This document shows, piece by piece, positions 54,748 through 63,941 of a DNA stretch of 64,000 nucleotides. Source of the DNA: Idiomarinaceae bacterium (GTDB lineage Bacteria; Pseudomonadota; Gammaproteobacteria; Enterobacterales; Alteromonadaceae); NCBI GenBank assembly GCA_002685255.1, contig NYWU01000003.1, positions 48,970 to 112,969 of the forward strand. Direction: 5' to 3'. The position numbers and the translations under genes were made by a program. Under the pieces are notes generated by a model that saw only the letters and a list, made by a program, of their open reading frames with translations, did no database searches and was not told the origin of the DNA. Numbering within the stretch: position 1 is the stretch's first letter; each line of letters starts with the position of its first letter.

Positions 54748-56611
54748 TGCTGATCACCCGTCGCTACGCCAAGTCATTACTCAAATCGCCGACCAGTTAT
54801 GCGACACCATCGATAACAACTTCGATATTCACGTAAGCGTTGATACGCAAGATACTGAAGGTCAAAAACTTGCGCTACTCGTCAACTTTTTATTGGAGAA
54901 CGTACGCCGCTCGCTGACTGATATGCAGTCACTTAATGAGCAACTCGAAGACAAAGTGAAAGAACGTACCTCTTTACTTGACCTCATTTTAGCGGGCTCA
55001 AATGATGGTGTGTGGATTTGGGACATCGCGAAAGATGAACTGACATTGTCAGGTCGTTGGTACTCAATGCTCGAACTCCCCCACGACGCTAATACCCAAT
55101 CGCCTGAGTTTTGGTATCAACAAATTCATCCCGCTGATCGTGAGCGCTTCAGCAATGCTATTCGACGCTTACGCAAAGGCGAATCTGAGCATCTCAATGT
55201 CGAATATCGCGTCAAAACAACGCGCCACGGATACCGATGGATGCTGTGTCGAGGCGTTTGTCAAAAAGATAATCAGCAGCAATGTTCAATCGTCGCCGGC
55301 ACACAAACAGACATATCCGCGATGCGTATCTTTGACCAAGAGTCTGGCATGCCCAATGAGCGCTACTTACGTGAACGTGTCGAAGATGCGCTTGATGAGC
55401 AACAACCCTTGTTTTTGATTTATATCACTGTTGAAAATATCGATGCGATACTCAATGCAAGCGAGCATGCCAGTAATGCTCGCTTGTATCCAGTAATTCA
55501 AGAACGACTGAACCAAGTCAATGGTGTACACCTCGTAGCAAGTAAACTCAGCGCCATCACCTTTGCTGTCATGGGCTTTGAATCGGAGTTGACCCAGAGC
55601 GGTTTAACCATTGAGGACGTATGTCAGCAGATACGTGATAACTGTGCCAATACTCACAATACGTTTAAAGAGGATGCTCGCTTTGAGGTGGCGGTCGGTG
55701 CGGTCGCTTCCTCCATGCTAAAAATTGACCAGTCACAGCAGCTCATCAACTATGCTTGGTCAGCACTGCGACGCGCACGCCAGTTAGGGCAAACGTGTAT
55801 TTTTACTGAGACCCATATTACTCAGGATAGTCGCCGTATTCGCGTAGAGCAGGAGTTGCGACGTAGCCTGATGCAAAATGCACTGGCACCGGATTATCAA
55901 GCAATTTACGCAGGAAAAACCAAACAACTTATTGGGTTCGAGGCGCTTGCGCGATTTCGGCACCCCGAGCTCGGCATTGTATCACCGGGGGAGTTTATTC
56001 CCATCGCTGAAGACTCGGGACTGATGCGAGAATTGGGCTATGCAATCTTAGACCGCACCATCGAGACCATTCAAACATGGCAGAATAACGCACTGCGCAA
56101 TCATCCGTTTTATATCGCCGTCAACGTCTCAGCGATACAGCTTGAAGATCCCTACTTCGCCGATAATGTATTAGCTAAACTTGAAGGTGCAGGTGTCGAC
56201 CCGCAGCGATTAAAACTCGAAGTAACCGAATCAACGCTGGTCGAGAGTTTTAAAAGTGCTGCCTTGCAACTCGATAAACTCCGCCACAATGGCGTAAGAA
56301 TTGCCTTGGATGATTTTGGTACCGGTTACTCATCATTAAGCTATTTACGTAGTTTATCCATCGACACGCTCAAAATTGATCGGAGTTTTGTCGCTAAGTT
56401 GCATGAAAATGAACAAAAAGCCGCAATCATAAAGACAGTCTATGAGTTAGCCACACAGCTCAGACTGTCCGTCGTCGCTGAAGGTGTTGAGGAAGTCGAA
56501 GAGCTCAACTTCCTCAATAATATCGGTGATATGGCGATTCAAGGCTTTTTACTTGCTCGCCCGATGCCCGCAGAGCAGGCTATCGCTCAAGTATCACAAC
56601 ATCGCAACTAG
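54740..56611 (+). CDS. PAS-GGDEF-EAL c-di-GMP phosphodiesterase (H-NOX partner)
   Basis: A 623-residue cytoplasmic protein. An N-terminal coil (about 40-85) leads to a PAS_3 domain (about 86-195), a GGDEF domain whose signature is lost (KLSAITF in place of GGDEF), and an EAL domain (about 365-615) with all key residues: EAL in GFEALARF, NVSA, EVTES, DDFGTGYS, LKIDRSF, EGVE and QGF. It should hydrolyse c-di-GMP and not make it. With H-NOX it likely lowers c-di-GMP in response to NO, opposing the cellulose locus. It shares a CTAG stop overlap with the phytase gene. Confidence 0.9.
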   Translation: MTDADHPSLRQVITQIADQLCDTIDNNFDIHVSVDTQDTEGQKLALLVNFLLENVRRSLTDMQSLNEQLEDKVKERTSLLDLILAGSNDGVWIWDIAKDELTLSGRWYSMLELPHDANTQSPEFWYQQIHPADRERFSNAIRRLRKGESEHLNVEYRVKTTRHGYRWMLCRGVCQKDNQQQCSIVAGTQTDISAMRIFDQESGMPNERYLRERVEDALDEQQPLFLIYITVENIDAILNASEHASNARLYPVIQERLNQVNGVHLVASKLSAITFAVMGFESELTQSGLTIEDVCQQIRDNCANTHNTFKEDARFEVAVGAVASSMLKIDQSQQLINYAWSALRRARQLGQTCIFTETHITQDSRRIRVEQELRRSLMQNALAPDYQAIYAGKTKQLIGFEALARFRHPELGIVSPGEFIPIAEDSGLMRELGYAILDRTIETIQTWQNNALRNHPFYIAVNVSAIQLEDPYFADNVLAKLEGAGVDPQRLKLEVTESTLVESFKSAALQLDKLRHNGVRIALDDFGTGYSSLSYLRSLSIDTLKIDRSFVAKLHENEQKAAIIKTVYELATQLRLSVVAEGVEEVEELNFLNNIGDMAIQGFLLARPMPAEQAIAQVSQHRN

Positions 56612-58401
56612 TCGAGTACCGTCTGCAGTGGGACTAACTTTAAGTTTTGTCCCGCTTCGGGCATCCGATTGCGCCCATCTTGAACAACTAACGCGCCCTG
56701 CTCAAACCCTTTCCCAAGAGACTGTGTGGTGACCTCAAGCCCATCCGTTTCAGACGCACCGTCAATCCCTAACTCAACGTTCGTTCGAATTCGGAAGTGA
56801 TGACGCAACGTGTAAGGCGCTTCAGCATCAAAAATCACATAGCTATCACTGCCCTGGCTCGACACAAACAGCAGCGTCTCGCTATTGTATTGCGCAAGCG
56901 CTAAACCTTCGATGTCAGGCACAATTTCGGCGACATCAGTGGCCTTGATGATTAACTCTCCCTGTTCAGCACTATTAACGGCCGCATCAAATAGCCAGAT
57001 GCCAACATCCTCTTCCCCAACGAACAGCCGTTGTGTTTTATCGTCAACCACACACCCTTCCGGCTGAGAAGGAACAGACATTTCGCGGACCTTTTTAACG
57101 TCATCAACGCCCTTGATCCAAAACTGTTGAATGCGACCTGACTTGCCGTTTACATAAACTGATAGTCTATCGGTGTGCTCTTCATAGCCCATACACAGAC
57201 CGTATATCTCGTCCAGATCAGTACTCACCTGTTGCGCCATGCTGACTTCGCCAGCTTGACTAATATCGAAGAACTGAAGACTGTTGTTGTCACGCAGCGA
57301 AGCGACTGCCACGTTGCCTCTGACATCCACGTTATTCAAACGACCGACGGCTAAGTGCTGCACTATTTCACCGTTCATTGAATAAACGTAGAGTCCAGTC
57401 CGTTTATCGGTTGCTAAAATGAGACTTTCCTCGGCCGCACTAGGTGATACCCAAATGGCTGGGTCATCAATCGCGTCGCCACGACGCGGTGACGGTTCAG
57501 TTTCAAGCGTTGCTGCCACTTGCGCGATGGGTTTCACCGCGGTATGCCGTTCGGCATCGCCTTGCACGACTCCAACTTCAACCATATGGTCGCCCGCCTC
57601 TCGTGTCAGCAATACACGTGCATCCGGCAACAGAGAAATATCCTGATATTCGTGCGTGGTAGAAATGAGCTGTGCCTCGGTTTCGCCTAGCGTATCTTCT
57701 TGAGTCGAAATCTTAAGTAACCGCGCAGGTGCCTCCTCCAGCGCCAGTAAACGGCCATCCTGCATAACGCTGAGTGCTTTTATTTCACCTTGAATATGTC
57801 CAAAAGGAGCACGTACCGCTTTTAGGTGACGTTTTTCCTCTGCTTCGGGTTCAGCATTATAAGCCCAAACCGACTGATCAGATTCAGCGACATAGAGCAC
57901 GCCACGCTGCGAGTCGACCGCACAGGCAGTTGAATCGTAGGGCACGTTTAAATCACGAATCGTAATCGGCTCTTTCAACCAAGTTTCATCTTGTCTTAAC
58001 AAACGTTGTTCTGCGCCACCGCGGCCTCCAATCAAGAACAGCGATAACTGACTGTTCTCGGCACTGTCATAGAAGCACAGATCTTCGACCACTCGTGTTT
58101 CAATCTCACCTTTATATAAAGGCAGTAAGCGTCCCTGATGATAACGCCATACAAACAGCTCTTGGGTATCGCCTTCCATCGCTGCCAATATCGACTCACG
58201 CTCACCTAAGACATAATGTTTCAAATGATAAAAATCGCCTGCAATCAGCTGTTGTTCGCCGCGAGTAATGCCCTTACTGGTCACCTTTAAAACCGAGTTA
58301 TCGGGTAAAATCTCACGGTGTCGTTCGTTAGCTTTAGCGCTACCAGTGTGAAAAGCCAAAAACATGGATGCACTGAGGACTGCTACTTTAAATAAATTCA
58401 T
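56608..58401 (-). CDS. Secreted beta-propeller phytase
   Basis: A 597-residue exported phytase, with a signal peptide (about 1-25). The second half holds the conserved 3-phytase core: RRGDAIDDPAIWVSPS, ILATDKRTGLYVYSMNG, GRLNNVDVR and the metal site near GLALAQYNSETLLFVSSQG (listed in part). A degenerate first propeller (about 30-290) is present, giving a two-domain form. It releases phosphate from phytate outside the cell or in the periplasm using Ca. It follows the TonB receptor gene by 24 bases. Confidence 0.9.
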   Translation of the reverse strand: MNLFKVAVLSASMFLAFHTGSAKANERHREILPDNSVLKVTSKGITRGEQQLIAGDFYHLKHYVLGERESILAAMEGDTQELFVWRYHQGRLLPLYKGEIETRVVEDLCFYDSAENSQLSLFLIGGRGGAEQRLLRQDETWLKEPITIRDLNVPYDSTACAVDSQRGVLYVAESDQSVWAYNAEPEAEEKRHLKAVRAPFGHIQGEIKALSVMQDGRLLALEEAPARLLKISTQEDTLGETEAQLISTTHEYQDISLLPDARVLLTREAGDHMVEVGVVQGDAERHTAVKPIAQVAATLETEPSPRRGDAIDDPAIWVSPSAAEESLILATDKRTGLYVYSMNGEIVQHLAVGRLNNVDVRGNVAVASLRDNNSLQFFDISQAGEVSMAQQVSTDLDEIYGLCMGYEEHTDRLSVYVNGKSGRIQQFWIKGVDDVKKVREMSVPSQPEGCVVDDKTQRLFVGEEDVGIWLFDAAVNSAEQGELIIKATDVAEIVPDIEGLALAQYNSETLLFVSSQGSDSYVIFDAEAPYTLRHHFRIRTNVELGIDGASETDGLEVTTQSLGKGFEQGALVVQDGRNRMPEAGQNLKLVPLQTVLD

Positions 58402-58425
58402 TTTTAATCTCTCTAATCTAGTTGC

Positions 58426-60969
58426 TTACCAATTAACCCACTGCACACCCAAGGTGTAACTGCGACCATAAGATTCATACTGCGCGTTGTAGCGCTTGTC
58501 GCCGGTGTAAACAAAGTACGCTTCGTCAGTGATATTGTTGACGGCAAAATTAATACTGAGCTGATCACTGATTAGCCATTTGCTGGAGAAATCCAAAGTG
58601 AGATTATCGTCTTCGTAAATGTCATAGCGGCTGTCTTCAACATCGCCCAGTTCTGCGAGGTACTTCGATTTATAGTTCGCCGCCAACCGCAGACTCAGCT
58701 GTTGTGTTTCATAGCCAATCGCAACGTTTGCCGTGGTATCCGACTGACTCGGCAACGGAATATCACGCTCCATAAGTTCGCCATCATCCAGCCAATCAAC
58801 CGTTGCTTCAGAATCGGTAAAAGTCAGGTTGGTATTAATCAGAAAGTTATCTAACCAGTTATTAAAACCGCTGAACTGGTGCACTAAGTTAAACTCTAAA
58901 CCAGCGACGTAAGCGTCATCGCCATTAATGTAAGTCACCGCCTCGTCAAATGATTCATAACCTGGACGACCCGCAATATCCGCTTCATAAACAAAGTTTT
59001 TAATCGATTTATAAAACGCGGTGGCAGAGATAACACCCAAGGTTTCATCGTAGTGTTCAATCCCCAGATCGAGGTTGCGTGAAGTCAAGGGTTCGAGTGC
59101 AGGGTTACCAAATTCAGCTTTAATATCACCGTCGTCATTTTCAACAAAATAGCTCGGACGGATTTGTTCAAAGCTAGGACGCACCAAACCCGTGCTATAA
59201 GCCATGCGCACAATTGTCGCGTTGCTCAGCTCATAACGGCCAATTAAACTCGGTAGCCACTGAGCATCGCTGAATTCGGCATACTCTGGCGAGAACTCAT
59301 TCAACTCATCATTATAACGAGTTCCGCGCGCATCACGTTGCTCGTGTTCGTAGCGTGCGCCAGCGATCACCTGCCATGGACCCGAATTCACATCAGCCAT
59401 AAAATACGCGGCATTAATATCTTCATCGATCTGATACTGTGCAATACGTGACTCCACCTCATCACGGAAGTCAGTCAACACTAACGTATTTAATGTTCCC
59501 CACAGCGCATCCGCGGAAATACCCGGACCAAATCGGTCAAAGCCATAGTCAACGTTGCTAGTTGCATAATCTGCAAGGGTAAGTGCCGAAACACCTAAAT
59601 CAGCAAAATCTTCAACAATGAAGATATCCTCACGAGCGGTTTTCTCGCGCCGACTGATACGCATACCGCCTTTGAAGGTGACTTGGTAACTCGGTTGTAG
59701 CCAATCGTAAGCCAAATCAACTTTCAGGCTATCTGCATTCTCTTCGGTATACGCATCACTGACTTCAACTTCATCGATGCTATACCCCTCAGCTTGATAA
59801 GCCCTATCAGGGGCGAGTAATTGTAGTTGTTCAACACCTCGATAGCCCAAGCCGTCATCAAACGATTGCACAAACTGAGCCCCACCAATCGCAAACGGTT
59901 GCGATTCACTCGCTTCACTGGTACCGAGCTCTATTGTCAATTGCCAATCTTGCCACGTTTGCTCAGTACCTATCATGTAGGCCTGTATTTCCTGCGTCTC
60001 TTTGCGATCTTTGAGCTCACGGGTGACTTCACCAGCGCTTGCAGTATTCTCAGCGAGCGGATCTTCAAACTCAGTGATAATCCCTTGGCGAATTTCAGTA
60101 TCTGCAAACTTGCTATACAGCGAACGTAGGTAATATTGCGACGTATCACTTGGTCGGTAATCAAGATTTAATGCCAAGCCCGTTCGCTCTCGTGTAACTT
60201 GATAAGCACGCTGTTCGAACTCTTCTAAACCGGGCTCATCAAAATCCCAATTGCCACCTGTTTCAACATTATCCGTGCTAAATGAACGATCTTGATAGCT
60301 ACCTGCGATAGCGATACCCAAACTGTCTTGTTTGTCGCCGATGTCAAAGGTATTACTGGCTACTGCTGAGAATTTCGGGTTGGTCTCGCTCGCTTGTGCG
60401 TTATAACCCAGCTCCGATGAAAGCGAGTAAAAAGCACCCTCGCGATCAAACGCCGTCATACTCTTAAGTTCAATATTTCCACCTAAGCTACCTGCAGGAA
60501 TATCCGGCGTCAGCGTTTTACTGACAACAACCGATTCAAGCAAGTCAGATGGGATCACATCCAGCGCAACTGCGCGACGGCCCGCTTCGGGTGCTGCTAA
60601 TGACGTGCCATTGTAAGACACAGAGTTCAGATCCGGCGCCAAACCACGAATACGGATAAACCGCCCTTCGCCCTGGTCGCGCTCTACCGATAAACCCGGC
60701 ATACGCTGCAGTGCGTCACTCACGCTGTCGTCTTGCAATTTGCCCATATCATCTTTTTTTAGAACGTTGATGATACCGCCTGCATCACGTTGTTGCTGAA
60801 CGGCCTTTTTAACGGATTCGCGGTAGCCAATCGTGAGAACTTCTTCAATGGGTGCGTCTTGTGCTTGCTGTTTTGATGTATTGGATTCCGTCTGCTGAGT
60901 TTGTGCAGCTGCATAACTACTACTAAGCGCAGCAGCGACACAATAAACGAGGTAAGTTTTTTTCATCAT
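58426..60969 (-). CDS. TonB-dependent outer-membrane receptor
   Basis: An 847-residue receptor: signal peptide (about 1-24), a plug domain (about 45-165; GIINVLKKDDMGKLQDDSVSDALQ then RIRGLAP) and a 22-strand-type barrel ending in aromatic NW. The family pattern is the TIGR01782-like group linked to sugar or phytate uptake. ATG at 60969 is chosen because AGGG lies 7 bases upstream; a GTG at 60999 would add ten residues before it. It precedes the phytase gene and likely imports phytate or its products. Confidence 0.92.
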   Translation of the reverse strand: MMKKTYLVYCVAAALSSSYAAAQTQQTESNTSKQQAQDAPIEEVLTIGYRESVKKAVQQQRDAGGIINVLKKDDMGKLQDDSVSDALQRMPGLSVERDQGEGRFIRIRGLAPDLNSVSYNGTSLAAPEAGRRAVALDVIPSDLLESVVVSKTLTPDIPAGSLGGNIELKSMTAFDREGAFYSLSSELGYNAQASETNPKFSAVASNTFDIGDKQDSLGIAIAGSYQDRSFSTDNVETGGNWDFDEPGLEEFEQRAYQVTRERTGLALNLDYRPSDTSQYYLRSLYSKFADTEIRQGIITEFEDPLAENTASAGEVTRELKDRKETQEIQAYMIGTEQTWQDWQLTIELGTSEASESQPFAIGGAQFVQSFDDGLGYRGVEQLQLLAPDRAYQAEGYSIDEVEVSDAYTEENADSLKVDLAYDWLQPSYQVTFKGGMRISRREKTAREDIFIVEDFADLGVSALTLADYATSNVDYGFDRFGPGISADALWGTLNTLVLTDFRDEVESRIAQYQIDEDINAAYFMADVNSGPWQVIAGARYEHEQRDARGTRYNDELNEFSPEYAEFSDAQWLPSLIGRYELSNATIVRMAYSTGLVRPSFEQIRPSYFVENDDGDIKAEFGNPALEPLTSRNLDLGIEHYDETLGVISATAFYKSIKNFVYEADIAGRPGYESFDEAVTYINGDDAYVAGLEFNLVHQFSGFNNWLDNFLINTNLTFTDSEATVDWLDDGELMERDIPLPSQSDTTANVAIGYETQQLSLRLAANYKSKYLAELGDVEDSRYDIYEDDNLTLDFSSKWLISDQLSINFAVNNITDEAYFVYTGDKRYNAQYESYGRSYTLGVQWVNW

Positions 60970-61049
60970 GTTCATGCCCTGGTGGTGAATGGTCGGCACA
61001 TACTCTAGGTGGCTAACATGTCATTTTATGTGCCACGAACAGGTTGCGA

Positions 61050-61081
61050 TGAGCTGTTCGGATTGCAGTCCGAACAGCTCA
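61050..61081. promoter_or_regulatory. Perfect 13-bp hairpin in the divergent promoter
   Basis: Positions 61050-61062 pair perfectly with 61069-61081 around a 6-base loop. It lies between the TonB receptor gene and the Pho box, with no T-run, so an operator or insulating terminator is possible. Confidence 0.5.
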
Positions 61082-61095
61082 ATTAAGTGACGTTT

Positions 61096-61113
61096 CTGTC
61101 ATGTAAATGTCAT
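61096..61113 (+). promoter_or_regulatory. Pho box
   Basis: CTGTCAT-GTAA-ATGTCAT is a near-perfect PhoB direct repeat at 11-base spacing. A weak -10 (TACCTT at 61124-61129) follows after 10 bases on the plus strand, pointing toward the GGDEF-like gene. Given the phytase and receptor next door, phosphate control of the whole locus is likely. Confidence 0.7.
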
Positions 61114-61163
61114 GCTGCTCCTGTACCTTAAACATGTGCATAGGCACTGCATGGAGCTCAGGT

Positions 61164-62075
61164 ATGTCGCGCAATACGCTTTTATCTCGCATGGTTTATG
61201 ACTGGCGCCTGCCTTTCATGATGTGCATACTCGCGGTCTCACTGTTGCTTGCCAGTCAAGTCGGCTCCCTCAAACCCCGTTCCGCTATCGATCCGCTTGA
61301 CATTATCGGTGAGTTTTCGACCTTATTGATTGTCTTGGTCGGCTTGGTTCTGATTGTGACGCAGCGACTCGATGGGGCTGTCACTCGACTGTTTTTTTGG
61401 GGCGGCTGTGTACTGATTTTTTCACTATCACTGGATCTGCTGGATGAGTTTTTCAGCTATCCAGAAGCGCTGCGGCTCATGAGTTGGCTAGAATCATTAC
61501 CACAACCTTTCGGTTTAGTGATTCTCGGATTTGGTGCCGCTGAGTGGATAAAAGAGCAGCGCCAAGTGCGTCGTCAACTCGGTGTCCGAGAGAAACACTT
61601 ACGTGCCCATGAGTGGGTTGACCCACTCACGACGTTATACACACTCCCCTACTTTGAAAAAGTGCTTGAGCGTGAGCTTGCACTGCACAAACACCATCGC
61701 CAACACGTGGTGATGGCGAGTATCAACTTACAGGCATTCGCTCGTTACAATGAAGAGATGGGCATGCAGGCCGGCGACCTTCTACTGAACAAAGTGAGTG
61801 AGCTGACCGCTTTGTACTTACGTCCCGGCGACTGCCTATGTCGCTACCACAGTGATCAGTTTCTTATACTATTACCGGCAACCGACTTTCCTGAAGCGCT
61901 CAGCCTGATTCGACTATTGGCAGAAATGCTGCGGGAACAACTTGCCTTACCCCATTATATGGCGATAAAAACACGTGTAAGACGTGTTAATGAGGTGTCT
62001 CCGAAACACGCGATGAAACAATTATTGCAGCAACCAGAAGCGATTATTGCCGATGCGTCGCGAGCCCATCATTAA
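61164..62075 (+). CDS. Membrane protein with degenerate GGDEF domain
   Basis: A 303-residue protein: about four membrane helices (to residue 140), then a GGDEF-like domain whose signature reads CRYHSDQF where RYGGDEF is expected. The catalytic glycines and the Asp/Glu are lost, so it probably does not make c-di-GMP; a binding or regulatory role is possible. I chose ATG at 61164 (GGAG 8 bases upstream); the earlier start at 61107 lies inside the Pho box. It overlaps the AraC gene by 23 bases. Confidence 0.78.
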   Translation: MSRNTLLSRMVYDWRLPFMMCILAVSLLLASQVGSLKPRSAIDPLDIIGEFSTLLIVLVGLVLIVTQRLDGAVTRLFFWGGCVLIFSLSLDLLDEFFSYPEALRLMSWLESLPQPFGLVILGFGAAEWIKEQRQVRRQLGVREKHLRAHEWVDPLTTLYTLPYFEKVLERELALHKHHRQHVVMASINLQAFARYNEEMGMQAGDLLLNKVSELTALYLRPGDCLCRYHSDQFLILLPATDFPEALSLIRLLAEMLREQLALPHYMAIKTRVRRVNEVSPKHAMKQLLQQPEAIIADASRAHH

Positions 62076-63057
62076 ATCACGCGAGCTCATTGCTCGACCG
62101 CTGCTTAAAGCACTACTGCCTATCGCCGAGCGGCGCGGTGTGAGTCCTCATCAACTGCTTAAAGGCACGCACGTGTTTGATGCTGAACTCAAGCCTTCAG
62201 CAGGACGCTGTAGTGAGCAGGATCTGGCGTGTATTATTACAGCGGCAGAACAGCTGATCGGCGATGCGCAGCTCTGGCCCCTAGTCGTTCAATCCCTGCA
62301 CCAGCAAAGGCTGTGTCCCGCGTTTGATTGCATTCGCTACGCCAACACATTTAGCGCTGCACTACTATACTCTCTGCGCTATCAAACGTTGTTGCACCCT
62401 TTTATACTGGTACGCCCTAAGCGGTTACAGCAACGCCTTCACATAGACTGGCTTCCCGTTTCGGGGCTGTCCGGTAAACACAATAAAACATTCCGTGACG
62501 CATGCGACAAATTGATGTTGGCGTTGGTAATACATATAGCTCGGAATTGCCAAGTTAATTTGTCCGATTGGCGAATCGGCGTACATAATCCCGATAGCCT
62601 CCCCGTCAGCTGGCAAACGTGGATAGGCACTATCGACTCGCGCCCTATTCCATGTCTTTCGTTGCCCATGCATCACTTACCGACAAATAATCCAACAGCC
62701 TCTGCCAATAACTTTCAACAGGCGCGATCATTTGCCGAACTGCAACATGAAACCCTAAACACCCAGGCCCCCCTAACTGAAGCGCTCTCTTGGATGTTAA
62801 AGAAAGCAAAGCAGGGGGATGAATCATCACTGGTGGAACTGTCCAGCGCCCTCAACATGAGTGCTTCGACGTGTAAGCGACTACTCGCCTCACAAGGCAT
62901 GAACTTTAAACGACTGGCAGACTATGCGCGGCTGAAATATTTCCTCTACCACTCAGAGGCTAAACCGCACACGCAAGCGGAACTCGCTGCTAAACTTGGC
63001 TACAGCCACGCAAACAACCTCAGGCGAGCCCGCCGACGCTGGCTCGCCAGTTTTTAA
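62053..63057 (+). CDS. AraC-family transcriptional regulator
   Basis: A 334-residue regulator: an N-terminal Arabinose_bd-type domain (about 10-190) and a C-terminal double helix-turn-helix (about 245-330; SSLVELSSALNMSASTCKRLL and AELAAKLGYSHANNLRRARRRW). The last motif lacks the usual Phe-Arg pattern but keeps the AAxLGYS core. It starts inside the GGDEF-like gene, so the two form one operon behind the Pho box. Targets unknown; the phytase/receptor pair is a fair guess. Confidence 0.85.
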   Translation: MRREPIIKSRELIARPLLKALLPIAERRGVSPHQLLKGTHVFDAELKPSAGRCSEQDLACIITAAEQLIGDAQLWPLVVQSLHQQRLCPAFDCIRYANTFSAALLYSLRYQTLLHPFILVRPKRLQQRLHIDWLPVSGLSGKHNKTFRDACDKLMLALVIHIARNCQVNLSDWRIGVHNPDSLPVSWQTWIGTIDSRPIPCLSLPMHHLPTNNPTASANNFQQARSFAELQHETLNTQAPLTEALSWMLKKAKQGDESSLVELSSALNMSASTCKRLLASQGMNFKRLADYARLKYFLYHSEAKPHTQAELAAKLGYSHANNLRRARRRWLASF

Positions 63058-63061
63058 GCGT

Positions 63062-63910
63062 TTAGTCCACCTCACTGACACGGTATCCGGTTTCCTCAAG
63101 CAGCGTCAGTACGCCCTCATCACCCACTAGATGACCCGCACCGACCGCGATAAACGCGCTATCGCTTTGGTTATCTGTGGCGAGTTTAGCGATCCATTCG
63201 CGGTTACGTTTATAGAGAAGTTCTTCAGCCATTTGCGGAGGCATTGAGTCGTTTAATAGCTTGCCGAGTGCGGTTAAGTCGCCCTCCTGCCAACTAGCGA
63301 TAATGCCATCTAGAACCTCATTAACCTGGTCAATTTCAGTCAACGTTTGCTCAATAATCTCTTGCTCACCTACATCACTTTGCGCCTGCACCAACGCATT
63401 GATCTGACGCTCAACTGTTTCCAAACTTTTAATAGGCATGCTGTTGGCATCTGCAAATTGCTCAATTTTACTTTCGACGCCCGCCTCTTGCGCATAGCCT
63501 GCGTGGTTAACTGCAGTAGCGACTAACACAATTTGTGCGAACCAGGCATTGAGTGGGTTGAGGTTTTGCTCTGGGATGCCATATTGTTGAGCGACCTGTG
63601 TAAACGCCTGCCAAGTCTCACTATCAACGTTCTCTTCTAGCGAGCCTTGTGAGCGCATCGCATGAGCCATAAACGCTGCCTGTGCATTCTTTAATTTTTC
63701 TGGTGCTACTTCCATCCAGATCACTTCACTTTGAGCCAGTGCATCTTGTGCCTGGTCAGAAAGTGCAAAACCGTCTCCCTTCGCGGCATGCACCGTACCC
63801 ATGATCCAAAGTGTCTTGTCGCCCTGCACGGCCTTATAAAAGACCTCCGCCGAGCTTAGCGTACTCCAGAGCAATGCTAATAACGTAACGATGACGATTT
63901 TTAATTTCAT
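63062..63910 (-). CDS. TraB/GumN-family secreted protein
   Basis: A 282-residue protein with a signal peptide (about 1-21). The opening LWIMGTVHAAKGDGFALSD (in part) and the ending FIAVGAGHLVGDEGVLTLLEETGY are the two GxxH motifs that define the TraB/GumN (Tiki-like) group, suspected metalloproteases. It probably acts in the periplasm. Function in this organism is unknown. Confidence 0.88.
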   Translation of the reverse strand: MKLKIVIVTLLALLWSTLSSAEVFYKAVQGDKTLWIMGTVHAAKGDGFALSDQAQDALAQSEVIWMEVAPEKLKNAQAAFMAHAMRSQGSLEENVDSETWQAFTQVAQQYGIPEQNLNPLNAWFAQIVLVATAVNHAGYAQEAGVESKIEQFADANSMPIKSLETVERQINALVQAQSDVGEQEIIEQTLTEIDQVNEVLDGIIASWQEGDLTALGKLLNDSMPPQMAEELLYKRNREWIAKLATDNQSDSAFIAVGAGHLVGDEGVLTLLEETGYRVSEVD

Positions 63911-63941
63911 GATATGTATCCTTTATTTATATTCTTTGCGA

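Noticed and set aside
61018..61034. Second Pho box toward the TonB receptor
   Set aside because: Only one half-site (ATGTCAT) is good; the second repeat is poor.
61107..61163. Upstream start for the GGDEF-like protein
   Set aside because: The ATG lies inside the Pho box and the added residues look non-coding; ATG 61164 has a proper ribosome site.
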